Shown here piece after piece: positions 1 through 12,953 of a DNA stretch of 64,000 bases; the first letter of the stretch is position 1; each line of letters starts with the position of its first letter. The notes beneath the pieces are model-generated. The model had not been told where the DNA came from, did not search any database, and saw nothing but the letters and a program-made list of their open reading frames with translations. This DNA is from Cardiocondyla obscurior (taxonomy: Eukaryota; Arthropoda; Insecta; Hymenoptera; Formicidae). Both the position numbers and the translations under genes were made by a program. Location of the stretch: the NCBI RefSeq assembly GCF_019399895.1, contig NC_091869.1, positions 3,410,001 through 3,474,000 of the forward strand, written 5' to 3'.

Positions 1-2187
1 CCCGTCCGCTCGCGTTTTATATTAAAAATGAACTGTCGCTTCCACTGACGACATGGACGGGTATTTGACTGTACTACCGCTTTTATTTGATAAATCGCGG
101 CGCGACCTCCTCGCCCGGTCATCTGAATTTCTAATGCATTATTTTTCCCGGTCGGAACCATCCGCCTGGGGGCCGCGCCGAGTCGCGAGGGTGAATCGCG
201 CCACGCCAGACGGGGATGTCGGGTGGCTGAAAGAGCGATTAAGGATAAAGCAGTGGAAAAGCGACCGGGAAAAGAGCGGGCCGAATCCGCGGCTTGGGCT
301 CGGCAACTCCTGACTTCCAGTTACCGCGATGATTACCATTAACGTTTATCGTAGTTTGAGTATCACGTAATCGCCGAGAGAGAAAGCCGCGATTATTTCG
401 ACCAATCACTCGGCACGCTTCACGTCCGATTAGAGTTTCGCCAACGCGGGGTTCTCCTGCTGGAAAAATCACGAGGGACGGAGGGGGGAGGGAGACCAAC
501 AAGTTCGCAATGATTTTAACGTTTCATAACGCGTAATATACTGTCTTCAATGCTACCTGTCATATTTCTCGAAGATTTGCCGCGGTCCACTCGGATTTCA
601 CTGTGAACTTTCTAAACGATTAATCAAGCTATAAAATTAGAAAAAAAAGGGCATTAGGTGTCTCATAAATGCGCGATGTCGAACGTGATACCGGTGTAAC
701 TCGAGCGTTATTATTTTAATCATTCTCGAGCTAGACTGCGTATAAAGCAATTTGAAAATTGTGTCTCTATGTGTATATCCTTCCTACCTGTTAGCCCCCC
801 CTCTTCTTCCTGGAGCGGATCAACCAAAACCTGTTGCCTGTAATGGGCCTCACAGAGCGATAAAAAGTTTTCAACTCTACAGGAGCAAAAGCCTACATTT
901 CTTCTTCGCCGACAGTTTAGCTTCATAATGCAAAGTCGCGAGTCATTCGGTGATCAAAGTGCCGCTCTCTCTCTCTTTCTTTCCGTTGGGCGAGTGGGTA
1001 CGCTTTCAAAAGCTATTCTGACGTTTCTTTGAGTCGCCACCAGACGTAACATCAGGACATTGACACAAGGAAGCACCGTTTTGCAAGACAAGAGGGACGG
1101 TAGGACCACAGTGAGCGAGCTGGTACGACACGTCCTTTTGATTCGTTTCAACGGTGGAGAATTGCATCCTTTAAGCGAGCAAACTGCGCCTGAATCGTCG
1201 CGGGATCGCACACCTCAATTTACAATTTAGCGATTTTAATTTAAGTCAACCATTCAAAAAAAGTAAAAAAGAAAAAAAAAAGAAAAAGAGAAAAACAATA
1301 CGCTAAACTTAGACTTTTTATCATTACTAGACGTCACAAAGCGCACGTTCACAATTTAATTTAAATCTCTTTTTTTTTTCCTCCCGTAAATATCGGCGAT
1401 TCGCGGACAAATATGACGTTAACACGGATTTAAAATTAACTTAGCGGCAATCTTACGTAGACGTTTACAACCAGACTATAAGTACTTTAGGGTACATTAG
1501 CCTCGAGAGCAATGGAGAGTTCACCCTACCTTCTTTTCTTTTGCGAAGACAACGCGCAGTTACGCTAGGGTGGACGCCGTAGGTTTAACGGAAAGAGAGA
1601 ACGGCAGAAAGGGAGCGAAGGGGAAATCGTCGAGAGGAAACAGGGGAGAGGGGACCTGTCTGGAGTAATTAGCTGGCCAGACCAGACCAATATCGCGCTG
1701 AAAGATTTTCAGCGACGACGTCGGCTCGGATCCGTCGGGAAAATCTGAGCTACTCTGTTTATAAAATGTCAGGGCGCCAATAAAAAGTCACGCTTCGTCA
1801 ACCGTCGATAATGACAGAGAAGAGAAAGATAGACGAAGAGAAAGACGTAGAGAGAAAGAGAGAGAGAGAGCGTAAATAAAAAATTTCATAAATTTATTGG
1901 CAACCAATACAAAAGCGCTTCTAGTAGCACTTTCGCGATCCCCTGTGCCATTTTAAACAACTACGAAAGTCTTACTGAAGGAAGAAGGGACCCCCGGGTA
2001 ACCTTCTTACGCGAGACTTTTGAGAAAGGTTACTTTCCTCTCGAGAAAGGAGGCATGCAGTGATGTCTACTTTCTTACACAATTCAGTCGATCCAGATAT
2101 ACATAAAACTGTTTGCGTGCTGTTTCTTATCGGTTCAAGTGTTATCACAAATTTTTATTATGCGGAGAAAATTTTTTACCCTCCCTA

Positions 2188-2219
2188 ATATATATATGTA
2201 TATATATATATATATATAT
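2188..2219. repeat. (TA)n microsatellite
   Basis: An alternating TA run with one G interruption, followed by a T tract. It is simple-sequence DNA inside the putative pb intron. Confidence 0.9.
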
Positions 2220-3066
2220 TTTTTTTTTTATTCTACATTTTCTGCATATCTACTGTTGTTTATACATATTTATCAACGCGTAACGCGACAAGTTTATTTT
2301 TCATTCGTAGTACAGTATTATTAAATTAATACCATTGTCACAACCCGTTAAACTGCTCAAGACAAATTGTCCGAGCCGCGGTACGTTGCAATTCTATTTT
2401 TCTTTTTTTTTACCGTTAATAAAAAGGCGCGCGATCGGACGTCACCGGCCGGCCCGGCTCCTTACGTCTGTATCTACGTCGCGGGAAATGGCCGAAATAG
2501 AATCCTTAGGCACGGCAAGATAATGGGAAGAGGAACAATTCCGGAATTGGATGTTAGTGCTCAGGTTCAATCGATTGTCAGGATGACAGTCCAAGCATGA
2601 CTCGCGGATTCGTAGGTGGAGGAGGAAACCTCCCGCGCGAAACTCTGTACACGCTGGACGTGGCTGACCAGCCGGCCGACTGACGGACGGCTGACTGCCT
2701 TTCTGATTGATGATCGCTACTGGACTCTCCGCCGCCATGCATACCCTACCAACACATCCTCCCACGTCCTTCACCGGCGTCCACCATCCCCCGAGCGTAG
2801 CGGCGAGCTGCCAGCCTTCACCCTCTCCGTTCGCCGAACGCGTCGACTCATTCCCAGAATCGCGCCTCTATCCTAATCTTTTTACGCCGCGCGGATAACA
2901 CCTTGTTCCCAAGCTGCCTCGATTTGAAAATACAACGCTGAACTGCGGTCCGATTATTGATTATATCGTGCCGTTTAAGACAATTATATTATTTAAATTT
3001 AAAAATTATTAAGCGTGTGTATACTTATTAAAATCAATAAATTTATTATTTAAAAAAAATTATTCG

Positions 3067-3340
3067 ACTCACCAATCTGCATGAGCTTCAGCGGAGTTGT
3101 CGAATTCTGGTGACTGTAACATAAAAAAGAAAATATTAAAATAAACATGTCAGTTAATTAATGAGATTAATAAAAAAACATTTTTTTTTTTTAATTTATA
3201 CTTACTTAAAAGTTGCTCCGCCGATATATGATGCCCTTTTCCTGGGCCTGCTCTTCCTCTCAGATGGGACGTGTCGAGTCATCCTCTGCGTCGATCTGTA
3301 ACAAAAAAAATATATATAATTTAATAAATGGCAACAATAG
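3067..3340 (-). repeat. Spliced-looking dispersed repeat, copy 1
   Basis: On the minus strand this has two exon-like segments with good splice signals. Segment one is 3295-3206 (90 bp): acceptor ...TTGTTACAG, donor GTAAGTAT. Segment two is 3113-3073 (41 bp): acceptor ...ATGTTACAG, donor GTGAGTCG. The intron-like gap is 92 bp. Joined, one frame stays open for about 43 residues and is rich in Arg, Ser and Lys. A diverged copy with the same splice signals lies at 44101-44627 on the same strand. Because introns are kept in both copies, the duplication was at DNA level, not by retrocopying. I do not recognise the source gene. It could be part of a transposable element, a repeated noncoding RNA, or captured exons of a gene elsewhere. 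Confidence 0.75.
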
Positions 3341-6300
3341 ACTCCATTATCAGCTAATTTAGGCGTTACACCGTTTTTTTATAAATAGGAATAATAAATA
3401 AAAAAAAAAACAATCAACTTATAACGTTTAAAAAAATTACGCTTAGAAAATTCACGTAATAAATCGAACTTATACCCCCATAATTGTGTTGTAATAGTTT
3501 GAAAAGCAATAGAAATGAGGGATGTCTCAAGGGACTCACGAGCCGGAAATGCGTGGTCGGTGCCGTGACAAAGCGCGCTCGTACTATTTAACTCTTAATC
3601 GAGCAGAATTCGCGTATGGATGACCCGACACGAGCGGCGAAGGAGCAGTTACAAGTGAATGGATCTACCCTCGTACCCCCGCGGCTTCCCGCCGGCGTGT
3701 AGCCCGTCGCCCACTTCCTTTCATTGGGAGCAATATTTCTTTTCGCGAGTCCCCTCGCCGAGGGCCTTTATCTAACAAGGAGCAAATCATTTCCCTATTA
3801 TTTGCTCGCTATCGCACTCTCGCTCCTCCAGACTTCCTCTCCCGGATTCGTTTTACTCGCCCGAGTATTCGGGGCTCTTTATCCCCCTCCTACCACCGCT
3901 TGTCGTTGCGTTCTCCTCGTCGCTATATCTCTTGGAGACCGTCCAAACTCTTTCCATTGCGGCGCTTTTGCTCGACTTGCTATACTTATTTTAGAGCTTC
4001 ATTACATATCTCTTCGTTTCGCCTTCATTTCGAACGTTCGCGTTGCCTCCAAGAGCTGAGTCTCGTACAAAATACAAAATTCCGTTTTTGTTTCAACGTT
4101 CGCCGCATCAAAGCAGAAGGAATTTCGTCTCGGTGCATTTATATAAAACTTCGTTCGTTTCGGGACTGAATAAAGGAAGCCGGGACGAAGCTTGAAATTC
4201 TACTGATCAATCCTGAGGAGATAACTTTCCGTTCGCGACATTTCTGCCCTCCTCCGGCCGAAGTTTTCTCTCGATAAAGTTTTCTAAACGCAGATCCAAC
4301 AGAACGCCCTTCTTACAAACCTTTAAATTACATCGCGCAATATTGTCTGGCATTTTGCGCGCAGAATCTTATCGCCGCGAGTATTCATAGATTATTTTCG
4401 CCGGGGATGTTAATGTCGCAATAATAATACGGCATGGAAAGGAGTTCTTTTGTCTAACGGTTGCAACTTCGCAATTTGTAGCGACGGAGGAGACGTGATT
4501 CGATCATAATGAAGTGCCTTTAGAGTGCCTACGAAGTACACGAAGGAGCGAATGGGTCTCAGGATGGTGTTCGAGCCGGACTAAAGGGGTGGCCAGTGGT
4601 CGGTTTAAACAATTATCACGAGGGTTGACCGCGTGTACGAGTCGACACGGGTGGTAAATTATTGCGCGCGGGGTTGGCGGGCCTAGAGCTCAGACCACAT
4701 TAGCATGGCATTATCGCCAAAGATCAAAATCTCCTAGGAGTTAATTTATAACAAAAGAAATGTATGTATTATGCCCGAACGTATTACAGTCTTAAAAGCA
4801 CGGAATTAAATTAAAAATTAAATTAAAAAAAAAATAATTTTTAATCTTAATATTTAAACACCATTTTGAACAAAATTAAAATTATTAATTAATAGTTTTA
4901 TATAATTTTAGTGTAGTTCAATTCGCAGAATTAGATATAACCGCGAGCTAAATTTAATATAAAAAAAAATAATAATAAAAAAAATGTAAAACCACCTTTT
5001 GTAGTTCCGTGTGGAGCATCGATTGCAGTATAAATGCTACATGTTACTGTTCATCCACTGTTTCACGGAGTTGCATAAGAATCGGACGGAAAGAGGTGCT
5101 CGTAAATTCAGCCGCGCTAGAGAAAACCCGCGTGTCTCTGCTCCCCCGAGGTGAAGGGTGAGACACTGGGCGAGTGTCCTTTATAGCATTGTTAACAACT
5201 AATGTATGCGGCACGGATCTCCGAGAGACCCTCCCACATTTAACATTCTTTAACATTATTATACACATGGCGCCCGTCTGAGTACTCTCCGCGCATCCGT
5301 CCCTCTACCTCCTGTCACCCCTCGCCCCGGGAGCGACCCTTCGTGCCCTCCGGGGCCGATTTTTGTCAGTTTTATTTAACTGCAACCACGGAATCCCTTT
5401 TTTCCCACCCTTTCCTCGCCCTCGCTTCTTTTCTCGCACCCTTTACATCTTCGAGACGAAACGCTTTCTCTTTCTCTTTAAGATGCCGGGCACGTTTTAG
5501 GACTTACGATCAGCGCCGTAATTTTGGCGAACAAGTGGCGCTTACTACTTTCTGATGCGACTTTAGGAGCGCGCAACGAGAGACACTTGGAATAATACGT
5601 CCAATAAATAATCTAACGAATGCTACGTGAGGCCCCGAGATCCACGTGCAGAACCGATAACCGGTTCGATCGCTTCGCAGTCTCAAAGAATTTTTCCGCG
5701 GCTGTAAAATACCGCGGGCGCGCGTATTCTTCAAGAAACCCGGCAGACGAAAAGAAGCTCCGATCGGATAAAGAAATCGGATCGCCGGCAGTCAAGCGTT
5801 CGCGTAACATCATTGTTACCGGCTCTCTCGCCGATTTAATTAATCGCCGCGTTCAGCGGAAATTGATAATTAAAACTGCTTTCGAAACGGTTCTTTTGGC
5901 GTTCCGCTGTAAGTCAATCACGTGATTTTGTAATTACCTGAAATGCCCGGCGCGCGCGCTATAGCGGAGCGTTCTTAAGAAATTCGTAGTAATTAATAAC
6001 CCGCTCGTCTTGTGATAAAATGTGGAGGGAGAGGGGGAGGAAAAAAGAAGCACACATCAGAAAAGGAAACCTCGCGGTGCCGCTGGGTCGAGACTAATTA
6101 AAGGTAACTCGTGATATTAGTTAATTTATTGCCGGCCGCGTATAAACGTCACTTCCTATTGGCCTGGTGCACGCTTAGAGCCGAACTTCTCCTTCGGTAG
6201 ACGTTTTCTCGACTAATTCGTATAATCGGCAAGATTTCCGTTCGCTCGCTGTGTCAGGCGCAATAATTCACAGTACGGCGATTAATGAACCACGTTCTCG

Positions 6301-9300
6301 ACTTCGTTTCGCTTCGATATATGTGACAGGGAACTGATTTTTGACGAGTTACGTCACGCCGATTTATTTTTGCGCGCAAAAAGTACGCGCCCGGCGAGCG
6401 CTATACAATTTTTTTGTTTACCACATTTTTACCGCCTGCAATATATAACGTTCAACGTCTTATATTAGATGTATATACGTTTACTCGTGAGACGAGCTTG
6501 CGATTATAATTATAAATTACCATCGTATCTCTAAAATTTATCGTTAATACTACTTGAGAAGGAATATTCGCTTTGTTTTTATTTTTTTTAATTATTATTT
6601 TTCTTTTTTTGTAATTTAAGAAACCAATTATGTCGTTGATTAGGATAATAGGCGGCGGTCAAATGTATTCGCAAACATATACGTGGAAAAGAAAACGACG
6701 CGCTCAAATTACTCGTGGCTATCGACCATACTTCTCTTTTCAAACGTGAGTCGAGCCAGCTGACAGACGCCTAATTACTGCGATATTGATCCGTCGAAAC
6801 ATCGCGTACGATTCTTCGCTCTCTCGGGCGCGACCGGGCGCGGAAGTACCATCGTTAATGTAATATCGTGTAATATTTATATTATAGTGTGAATTACAGT
6901 ACAATTATATTAAAGTATAATTAAATAGTTAGATACAAAATTTAATTTGAATACATAAAGATAATTCATTTATCAATATATAAAAAGAATTATATTTTCT
7001 CAAGTAAAATAATTATTTAATGATTGAAACTGAAAATTAGATTATTAGATTAAATTACTATTATGTCTCTCAACACGGTATAAAAAAAAGAATATTATTT
7101 TCCTCTCTTTTTTTTTCTACATGATAATAGTGATATCGATCTAATAAAGGTACATATTGACCGGACGTAGAAAATTTATGTTTCATGTTTCTCCGTATAA
7201 AACTTTGTCCTTAGGTACCTATAATTAAATGCTCGGGTACGCTTACGATTCCATCGAAGCCATCTGCGAGCCGCCTTAAATATGTAACAAGTATTTTTCG
7301 ATAATGACGTGTATGACGTTTCAAGAGATAACGGAGGGGAAAAAAAAATATTACATTCGAGATAACTACAGCGCGGAACAATAAAAGTAAAACGTTGAAC
7401 AAAACGAAGTAGGGCATAGTGTAACTTTCGCATGGAATCGCTGTTGTCACGTAACGAGAGAATTTTTTCGAAGTATCCGGTCAGAATATCAAGAAGATGC
7501 GAGATTTGCGAGGCCGGGGGAGGGCGAGGCCGCGGAAGATGAAAGTACCGGAGGGTGGCTCTTATTTTCTCGCGACGGTTTACGTGGACGTTGGGGTAAG
7601 CCGCGAAGGATTTAAAATTTGTAAAGATTAAAATAAACTTTTTATCCGGCTGCGACTTCTCGGTCCCTAAAGAGGGGGAGGGCAGCGGCGACGGAGGAGG
7701 GACCAGAGACGACGGCAGTAGACAAGAAGCTCGCTCCGGGACAAGAAGCTCGGAAGAGCCTCGGAAAAAGGCGGTCGTAACGCGAATGGAGGATGTAATG
7801 AGAATCTCTCAACTCGAACCATAATTCAAAAAATTGTTGAAGGATTCTACGTTCCGCGGCGCAAATTGTCGTGAAATTAGTTTCGAATTTGTTCCCCCGC
7901 GGGGACGCGCGCTCGCGATAGGTACACCTTAAATATTTATGAGAACGGCGCAAAAAACGTAGAATTATTTCTAATATTGATTTCACAGCCGTTTCTTTGC
8001 GTACACGCTGCTCGAATACGCAAACTGATACGCGTCTCATCCGGGATTTTAATATCCTCGAGTCCGGGCTTAGCCCAGGATTTTACGTTCGCCGCGTACC
8101 TTTAATTCGCCTCCACGTTCAATATGCCGGCGCGGCGAAACCGGAGGAAATTGATCCGGGAAAATCGAGGAACCGTTATGTATTTTGATCGTCACCGGAT
8201 TATTTTAATCACATTAGTGTTCGAACATCGGGCCGCGCCGACATCTCGTTACGAAACGGCGCGCTCGCAAAATCAATCTCGCGTCTAATGGAAAGATGGC
8301 TTTTCATCCCCCCTGGAGACCACTCCCGTTTCACGGGCGCCCGGGTGCCTCAAGTATCACCACTGCTTTTCGGTTGCTTCTTTTCGATATTGCAGATCGT
8401 TACATGTATTTTTATCATTTTTTATTTTTTTATTATTTTATTTTCTTTACGAGTAAAATGTTGTTCTGCAAAAATTGCACTTGACGCGCGATAAATTATT
8501 TTTTGCCTGAGAACTCTACACCGTAAATATTCTATGCTAGATATTTTTAGACATTGTAATTTTTCTTCAGGACATTAAAAATGTATAATTATCGTAACGT
8601 GCTGCAAAGCACGGACTGAACATTGATATTCAGCCAGGGAAAAAAGAAACAATGAAGCTATATGAGTTAGAAGTCGACTTCCTTCGTTATGCAACCCGTT
8701 AAATTACATAAGAACGTAGTACCGATAAATTATACACGTAAAAGTCATACAAAACGGTAAAACACTGGTCGCCAGTCTACTCCAAGAGCGAGTATGCGAT
8801 AATCGCGGAATTAATCCCGACCAATTGCAGGCCGCCGTGCAAAACGCCAATTTTTTCCTTGAGCTAGGTAGCTTCACTTGTGTGTACCCGATCGCGTGAT
8901 TATTTGGCATACGTCATACGCGAGCATGCCAAGCAGCGATTTGTTAAAAACAAAATGTCTCCATACAGCTCGCAATCATACAATTCCCTTCAAAAGAAAC
9001 ATTTTGCAAAATTATCTTTAAAAAAAAAAAAAAAAAAATAACGCGAAATACACGCTGAAATATATGATCAACGTCGACTTCCGAAAACTGGCTGAGTTTA
9101 ATTGGTTGTCGCGAAGTCACAAGGTCTTCATTACGAAACAAAGATAGCGCTATCACGCGGCGGGACCAGAGATGCCATTAATCAAAGATCGTATCCCTCC
9201 AATTACGACTCATGCTACCGCAACTTTCGCGGGCATCAATTTTTGAGCGGGCTAGATGTACATCTTTAAGTACACCTTTGTACGGTTGTAATCTTTCGTC

Positions 9301-12271
9301 GTGGATCTACGTGAGAGGCGAGGACCGCGCGGCTCGACGGTCGTGCACGACGAAGTCGAGTGTAACTTCGCGTCGCGCCACCCCGATGATTGCAGGTTGC
9401 ATCGGCAACGCCTTCCAACGTACCCAGCCAGTCTGAACCACGCATATGCACGTCTTGCCTTTCTTTTCACCGCGGGAGAGATCCCTGAGTCCAATTTTCT
9501 TGCACGAAGGGCCGCTCGCCGTCGCGCCCACCATAATCACAGGCTGGCGAACCTGTACACGTTCAACATGGCCGCAGTGGTTGATGCGAAGCACCGACGT
9601 TGCCGTGCCTTCAGCACAGCTGAAACCCGCAGCTGAACGACGACGGCCTCGCGATGTTGCCAACAACTTTTTTCGAACACGCAAATCTTCCCGTGCCGCT
9701 TTTATATCTTTTTCCTACCATCGCCGTCCTTCCGTTCTTGTATTTCTATCCTTTTTCGTGCTTCCTCTCACAACCCCCCTTCCACACCCCCTTCTTTTTG
9801 TCTGCTCTACATGCCAGCTAGCTCGACGACTTCTCTCTTTTTTTTCCGTCATTACAACAAGATAACTATATATAAAAAGTTATGCTAATATCTGAAGTGC
9901 TATTATGCCAGATAAAGAACCAAGTCGGCAAGACGTGGACGTACAATCATGAATCACGCCGAACGAAATCTTCATTAATAAATATGGTTGCATTGTTCTC
10001 CAAGGTCTCGAAGGCTAAAACGTGACGCAAGGACAGCAATCGCGCGGGTAATATCTCGTGTCGCTTTACTTTCATAATCATTCTAAATACGCGCGGCTTA
10101 TATCAATTAAAATTATAATAATATCCCGAAAGTACATCAATTAAGGGAAATCACAATTTTGTTGTGCGAAATATTTTGTGCGGCCGTGGTCGGCGGTCGG
10201 CCGCAGTTCTTGTTTTGCTCGCTGTTAATTGATTATAGCTCGTATCCAGCGCGGAGGCCCGCAACCCCCCCGGACAAGCCCATGAAAACCAGAGCGGTCG
10301 AGAAAGCCCTTCCCCGCCAGCCATTCCACTTGGACTCCCTTCGTTCTGTTCTCGCGCGCGTTCAGTTTTGTCCGCTGCCCCCCTTCGCCCGCGTCCCACG
10401 TCTTGGGTGTAAATCTGTAATGAGCCGCAGTTTATGCCGATTCCACCTAGCCGGTCTCTCCCCTCGCTCGCCACAAATTACCCAATGGCGCATTAAATAC
10501 CTACTTTATTCTTACGCGATGAATAATTTTTCCATTGTTACGAACGAAAATGTCTTACCGCCGCGGAGCTGCGCCGCGCTCTAGAATGAATTCATATTTA
10601 ATAAGATGTTATAGTTCGACGGCATTTTAAAGCGGTGCCGATTCCCCGGAATTTAGATTTCGCAGCGTTCGGCGCGGCCAAGATGCCCGAGGGGTATCCG
10701 AAACGATCAAAAAGTTATCGATCACGGTAACCTTCCACGCCGCCCGCCGTCTACCTGTTTCGGACACGTCAAAGCGCGGACATGGAGCCGGCTGTCTTCT
10801 CGTTTGTTTCAAATTCTCGTCACTCATTTTTCATACGTTTACGCCGCCGACGCCGCCGTCGCGGGCTTCTCTCGACGCTAAAGGAACGAGGGGGAGAAAA
10901 GGTAGAACGGGCGAGGGAGAGAGAAAAGAGGAGAGTCGAAGAAGAGAGGAAGAAGTTGCGAACGAAATGAAGAGGGGTAATCGTTCTCTTCTCCTTGCCG
11001 TTCGAAATAGTGGTTCTTTCCGCCCTTTGTTCTTCCTCGCAAGTTTTCTTCCTTCGGGCGCAAGGGGCAAAGAAGGGGGAAGGGGGGAAACAAAAGACAA
11101 ATTACAGAGACGCCCGTCATGTGACCCTTCCCACCTGTCTATAAACGACCTGGTCCAGTCCGAAGGAAACGAGAGCACGTCGAAGGACGGGCGCAGGAGG
11201 GAAATCCGGACGACTCGATGGTATGTGTAAACTACTTCTCGATCGGGGATCTACTTTTTTTCCACCCGCCTTTGACGATCGCGTTTTCGCCAGGACACGT
11301 TTCTTCGCCGCTCACTGTCAGTCAATGAGAACGTCCACAAATTAATCGCAACTGCAACGAAATAATGGGAAAGAGAGCAGGAGGCATGAGAGATTCGCCA
11401 GCTGCTCGTAAACATTCCGGTATGACGAAAGCGAAGAAACAGGGAGACGTAAACGAGCAGAAAAATTGGACGATGGCCCGCCCGGAACTCTTTCACGCCT
11501 ATTTTACGCAATAAAAGTTTAAAACGTCGTGCAAAAATTCAATATTTTACTTTACGTTTCATCGCACTGTTTGTAATAACTGTAACGATCGCAAAATCTC
11601 TTTTCATGTACTGGAATTAACATGTGTTTTAAAAAAAGGGACAGAAAGACGTAGCATAATTCGCGAAGCTACGTTTCGTCAAAGGGTTACATTTTAGAGT
11701 GTAAACTTCTACCGACGTCCTCGTGTGAGAACGCGTGAAGCGACGGCTGTCAGCTTCGTCATGGATATCACCATCTGCCACATTGACGATTGACGAATTA
11801 CTACATTAGCAGGCATTTAATTTAATTATTCAAGTATCCTGTCTTACGTTTTTTCTTTCGACTGTTTCATCATTTTTATTTTATTAAAATAGAAAGTGTC
11901 CATTATATTTTTCAATAAAATCATAACTAAATTGCAGTGAAAAAAGAAAAGAAAAAAGATTTAATAATTGTTTATTATTAACTGCAATTATTTTGTAATA
12001 ATTAATCGTAAATTCTTTTTAACATTTTATATTTAATTTTGTGAAACTCTGTGTTTTTGAAGGCAATATAAAATAAACTGTTAATCAATTAGAAATATTA
12101 ACTTTTAAATATACTTTGAAAAATTACACATCAGAAATCTCAACGATTCTTTTGTGAAATATTTATGGTGGCCGTCTCAACCGGATGGACCCATAGACGA
12201 AGCTAGCGGCGTGATATACGAAAATACAGACTCTATTTTCGTACTCTATCGTTCTCACCTCACACACGACC

Positions 12272-12305
12272 CTGTCAAGTCTTCATTTTGACTGCGCCTT
12301 GACAG
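12272..12305. promoter_or_regulatory. Inverted pair of TGACAG (Hth/Meis-type) motifs
   Basis: CTGTCAAG at 12272-12279 and its perfect reverse complement CTTGACAG at 12298-12305 flank an 18-bp spacer. TGACAG is the established core bound by Homothorax/Meis-class TALE proteins, which are Hox cofactors. The position, 2 kb upstream of the pb homeobox exon, makes a regulatory role plausible, but function is inference from motif alone. Confidence 0.3.
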
Positions 12306-12900
12306 TTCGTCATCCTCTACATCGTCTCGCAAGAACAAGAAGCTTGCTAGCAATGCCGTCATTTTCGTCCGGAAAAAAGTCGTTACCGTTACAAAGCAAG
12401 TAAAGCCTGTCACTGATTTGGTTTAGCGAAGAGTGGTGTGACACGATGCCGTTATTCCACGCAAATGCTAACAATGTTTAATTATTGTCACCAAAATATT
12501 TTAATTTTTATAAAGAAACCTTTTTTTTAAGAATATAAAAATAACATCTTTCAAGAAAAAAAAAGTTATCTTTTTTGTTTTATACGTATATATTCGTGTA
12601 TTGATTTTTTTATCAATATTTTTATTTGGTAAACGTTTTAATTTATTATACCGGACAGTTATTTGCCACCCAAATATTGCTCCGAATTCATCGCCGGATT
12701 GAATTAAACTCCTGGAACGATTGAACAGATACAGGGCGTGGAGTGGAGTTTGATCGACAGTTTCGTCCAACCAATCGCAAGACCGAAATGCTGATGAGGC
12801 CCACGTCAATCATGCGATACTTTCATCTCGCCCTCGCCCTATGGAAACTCCACGTGCAGGATTTGCTAGGTTCAAAGCTTACTACATCTTCAGTCTACAC

Positions 12901-12904
<4 letters not shown>

Positions 12905-12949
<45 letters not shown>
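12905..12949. repeat. (CT)n microsatellite, GAGA-type on the minus strand
   Basis: About 22 uninterrupted CT dinucleotides followed by a pyrimidine-rich stretch to about 13130. On the minus strand it is (GA)n, the sequence bound by GAGA factor (Trl) in insects. It lies about 1.3 kb before the pb homeobox exon. Open frames across it are Ser/Leu-rich products of the repeat and are not called as genes. Confidence 0.9.
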
Positions 12950-12953
<4 letters not shown>

